From: Shinisaurus crocodilurus
Lineage: Eukaryota; Chordata; Lepidosauria; Squamata; Shinisauridae
Direction: 5' to 3'
DNA: 64,000 bases
Assembly (NCBI GenBank): GCA_021292165.1
Contig: JAHFWL010001246.1
Location: 62,001 to 126,000, forward strand
The notes under the pieces are model-generated. The model did no database searches. It was not told the origin of the DNA and saw nothing but the letters and a program-made list of their open reading frames with translations. Numbering within the stretch: the first letter of the stretch is position 1; each line of letters starts with the position of its first letter. This document shows positions 60,745-64,000 of the stretch, in pieces. The position numbers and the translations under genes were made by a program.

Positions 60745-61529
60745 CTTTGATCCGTGCAGCAAAGAGCGGTGCTAATGAAGCTCTGCAAAGCCAAGACCTG
60801 TAAAAGAATTATTACCGTGTCAGGGCAAGAAGGAACAGTGCGGACTCCAGGTAGCAACCAGGTCCCGTTCCAAAAGGAAAGGCAGGCACATGCCAAGAGT
60901 CAAAGAGAAAATGTAGACATGGGTTCGGGAGGTGTCTTTGCCTGGGAGCCATGAACCAAAACTCCTTTCATGGGCTTGCAAGTCAGAGGACGCAGCATCC
61001 TCCGCGCACCCCAACCTTCCTCCCCGTCCAAACCAGCTCCCACTCTCAGCCTCCCGTTGAGCCCCCTGCCCATTCTTCTTCCAAATCTCCCACCACACCC
61101 CTCCCCATCAGGCATCCTGCTACTGCTCTGTTCTCCTTCAGCCTCTCTTAGGCAAAACTACCTGGAAATTGTTTTAAAAACCAAATTTAACTATGACTCA
61201 AATGACTAACAGGGTATAACAGGGGGCCTAAAGGATAGTAGAGCTGGCGCCACCTCAGTGTGGAGCTCGTTGCACAGTTGGGGGCTTCCACAGAAAAGCC
61301 CCCCCTTTGTTACCGCCCTCCAGGCCTCCCTCAGAGGTGGCAGTTGGGGGAAGGACTCAGATGTTCAACGTAGTGTCAGGGGAGATTGCAGGTGGGAGAG
61401 GTGTTTGATCAAGAATTGCGGTACCAAGCAACTGGAATCAGGCACGGAAGCAAATGGGCCAGAACTGGTGCTATGTGTTTTGACCTACTGGTCCTGCCCA
61501 TTAGTCTGGCTGCTGCATTTCTGACAAGC

Positions 61530-63180
61530 TGCAGCTTCTGAATAGTCTTCAAGGGCAGCCCCACGTAGAATGCATTGCAGTAGTCTAATTTAGAGATTAC
61601 CAGAGCATAGATTACTGAAACCAGACTATCCCTGTCCAGATAGGGTCATAGCTGGGATATCAGCCGGAGCTGGTAGAAGGCACTCCATGTCACTGAGGCC
61701 ACTTGAGCCTCAAGTTACAAAGATGGCCCAAAGAGGACCTCCAAGCTACGGACCTGCTCCTTCAAGGGGAGTGCCACCCCATCCATTACAGGCTGAACAC
61801 CCTCCTGTTTGTGGGTGGGTCAGGGGAACCGCCCACTAACAGCATCTCAGTCTAGTCCGGATTGAGCCTCAGTTTGTAAGCCCTCATCCAGTCCATTGTC
61901 GTGGCCAGGCACTGGTTTAGCACATCCACAGCCTCAGCTGCTGAAGATGAAAAGGAGAGATAGGGCTGCGCGTCATCAGCGTATTGATGGCAACGCACTG
62001 CAAAACTCCGGATGACCCCACTCAGTGGTTTCATGTAGATGTTAAATAGCATGAGGGATAAGACCGACCCCTGAGGAACCCCCAACTGGAGAGTCCACGG
62101 GGGGCCCAGCAGCATTCCCCAAGCACCACCTTCTGGAGCTGGCCATCCAAGTAGGAGCAGAACCACTGCAATGCAGTACCCCCCACTGGCATCTCAGACA
62201 GCCACCCCAGAAGGATACCATGGGCGATGGTAGAGAAAGCTGGCAAGAGATCCAGGAGTATCAACAAGGTCACACTCCCGACTCCCCGTCTCTCTCCCAA
62301 CACAGGTCATCATACAGGGCGGCCAAAGCTCTTTCCGTGCCAAAACCAGGGCTGAACCCCGACTGAAATGGATCCAGATAATCAGTCTCATCCAAGAGCG
62401 CCCGAAGCTGGTTGGCCACCACCCGCTCAAGGACCTTGCCCAAGAAAGGAACATTTGCCACTGGCCTGAAGTTGTTAAGATCATCCGGGTCCAAGGAGGG
62501 TTTCTTCAGGAGTGGCCTCACCACCGCTTCTTTCAAGTGCCATGGGACCCCTCCCTCTCGCAAGGAGGCATTGATCAGCCTCCCTGGCCCAGCCGGCTGT
62601 TCCCTCCCTGCTGGTTTTTAGGAGCCAAGATGGGCTAGGATCCAGTACAGCTGCAGTTGCACGAACCTGTCCAAGCACCTTGTCAACATCCTCGAGTTGT
62701 ACCAACTAAAACTCATGCAAGAAAATTTGACCAGGCTGAGCTCTGGGTACCTCGCCTGATTCAACTGCTATGACATTGGAGTGCAAGTCCCGGCGGATGC
62801 AAGAGATTTTTCCTGGAAGTGCCTAGCAAATGTACTGTATTGCAGTGGGCCTTAGAGCAGTCCAGGATGTCCTTGGGGCCAGTATATAATAGGCCCCGCA
62901 CAACCCAAAAGAGCTCTGCTGGGCGACAAATACAAGACTGAATAGAGGCAGTTTCTTTGCCTCCCTCACTGCCCCTAAATACACCTGACTGCAGGCACAT
63001 ACCAGGGATTCATTGCATCCCCTACTAGGAGTTCCTCTCCATCTGCACTCAAGCTATCTCCTGTTTTTGTTTTGTTGCATAAATGAAGAGCAATCCTGTC
63101 AGTTGCCAGGAACAGCTCTGTATGTAACCACAACAAATATCCTTTTTTAAAAATCTCTTTTTGCAATAATAATAATAATC
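61530..63180 (-). mobile_element. L2-clade LINE, longest copy (intron 1 of copy 3)
   Basis: Uninterrupted reference for copies 1 and 2. RT blocks LLKKPSLDPDDLNNFRPVAN, ALLDETDYLDPFQSGFSPGF, LLILLDLLPAFSTIAHGILL and [14 protein letters not shown] are readable across frame breaks. Upstream of 62760 a decayed frame continues toward the endonuclease. It was present before any of the three units separated. Confidence 0.85.
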
Positions 63181-63249
63181 TTAATATTAATCTCGATCTA
63201 ACTGCTCTCTCTGTGGCCAGGCGTGCATGAGGACACTTTGCTCCCCGCC

Positions 63250-64000
63250 CAGCCAAAGCGCGTCTCCCAGCATCCCCGGCAGGAGAAGAGCAAGAAGAGG
63301 GAGGGAAATACTCAGTTGCTGGACTTTCAGGGCAACCGGAATCAGCTGCCGGGGGCGACACCTCCCTCGGCCCAATTGGGTTTGCTTTGGGCGGTCCAGC
63401 CAAGAAGCAGGGGAGCATCTCGGCCACGCGCAGAAACCCCTCGGAGGAGCCGCGTTGGGGAGCCCGGCCGGAGCCACAGGGCCCGATTGGGGGGTGGGTG
63501 GGTGGGGGGCAATGATTTTACCCCATGTCCAGGTGCAGAGTCCACGAACCTGATGGATTCCTCGCAGACCTCCTTTAATCTCCCCCCAACCAAAAGACTC
63601 TCCTGGCTTTACGGAGGAGGAGAGAAAGAAAGAAGCGCCCGAGCTTGGGGGGAAACCCCAAACGGATCAGCCTGTGGGTTGAAATGGGGGGCTGTTCCAG
63701 CTTGCACCTTCTCCCCCACCCCGCCATGCCGATCTGCCCTACTGCAGCCCAGGGCCGCCCCCTACCCAAATTCACAAGGGGGGGGGGTGTCTCACCGGAT
63801 CGCGGGAGGGAGGGAGGCGGGAAAGAGCAGAGTCGCCGGGCAGGAAAAGGCAGGAGCAGAGTCGTCCCCAATTGCCAGGGAAATGGCGCGGCCCCCAGGA
63901 AAACCCATCAGCCATCCGGGCTTCTCCTCACTTTGTCCTGCAGAGCCGGGAACTCCCAGCTACTTCCAGCTGCTTTTAAAGGGGCCGCTCGCAGTTGCAG
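63250..64000 (-). promoter_or_regulatory. GC-rich promoter region and non-coding exon 1 of copy 3 (cut by the window end)
   Basis: Paralog of 22938-23690. Donor GATCCG|GTGAGAC after 63796. The window ends inside this block, at the equivalent of about 23691 in copy 1. Confidence 0.6.

Overview
This window is eukaryotic. It looks like a squamate reptile (lizard-type) genome: CR1, L2 and other non-LTR retrotransposons, tRNA-derived CORE/MIR-type SINEs, 5S-rRNA-derived SINEs, hAT transposons and MITEs fill most of it, and the host genes are intron-containing SCAN-KRAB-C2H2 zinc-finger genes. No bacterial features are present. The species cannot be named from the sequence alone.

The backbone is a tandem array of three paralogous zinc-finger genes, all on the minus strand. 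Copy 1 has coding exons from 19451 down to 14474, copy 2 from 44814 down to 39829, and copy 3 from 60744 down to 55338. Each has a GC-rich promoter region with a conserved non-coding exon-1 donor (23536, 48255, 63796), a SCAN exon, a 105-bp linker exon, a 127-bp KRAB-A exon and one large zinc-finger exon. The reading frame closes exactly across all splice junctions, predicting 970, 659 and 539 residues. Copy 1 appears intact with 24 canonical fingers. Copy 2 has 13 fingers, and a deletion has fused its SCAN exon to an L2 element that supplies a new ATG. Copy 3 stops after 9 fingers through a nonsense codon and also has a 2-nt deletion further on. Copies 2 and 3 share intronic segments that copy 1 lacks, so they look like the more recent duplicates.

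Region by region: 1-2900 is the 5' half of an APE-type LINE, a possible solo LTR and an inverted copy of the spacer found beside each zinc-finger gene. 2919-7859 is a decayed Ty1/Copia element with a nested L1-type insertion. 7860-12860 is mostly unassigned sequence with a beta-defensin-like signal-peptide exon at 11378. 12860-23900 is gene copy 1. 24000-31400 holds a Gypsy/Gmr1-like gag relic, a small CpG-rich promoter-like patch, a tandem repeat and another L1-type insertion. 31400-48550 is unit 2, including a 3.7-kb hAT transposon with perfect terminal repeats and target duplication. 48550-51130 is largely unassigned, and 51130-64000 is unit 3, whose promoter runs off the window.

Because the three units are paralogous, each serves as an empty-site control for the others. 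Several insertions (hAT, CR1, LINE, solo LTR, MITE) can therefore be shown to be later than the duplication, with target-site duplications read directly. SCAN domains mediate dimerisation, KRAB domains usually recruit TRIM28/KAP1, and C2H2 arrays bind DNA; such clusters typically repress transposable elements. Here the KRAB box departs from the MLE motif needed for repression in human proteins, so repressor activity is open.
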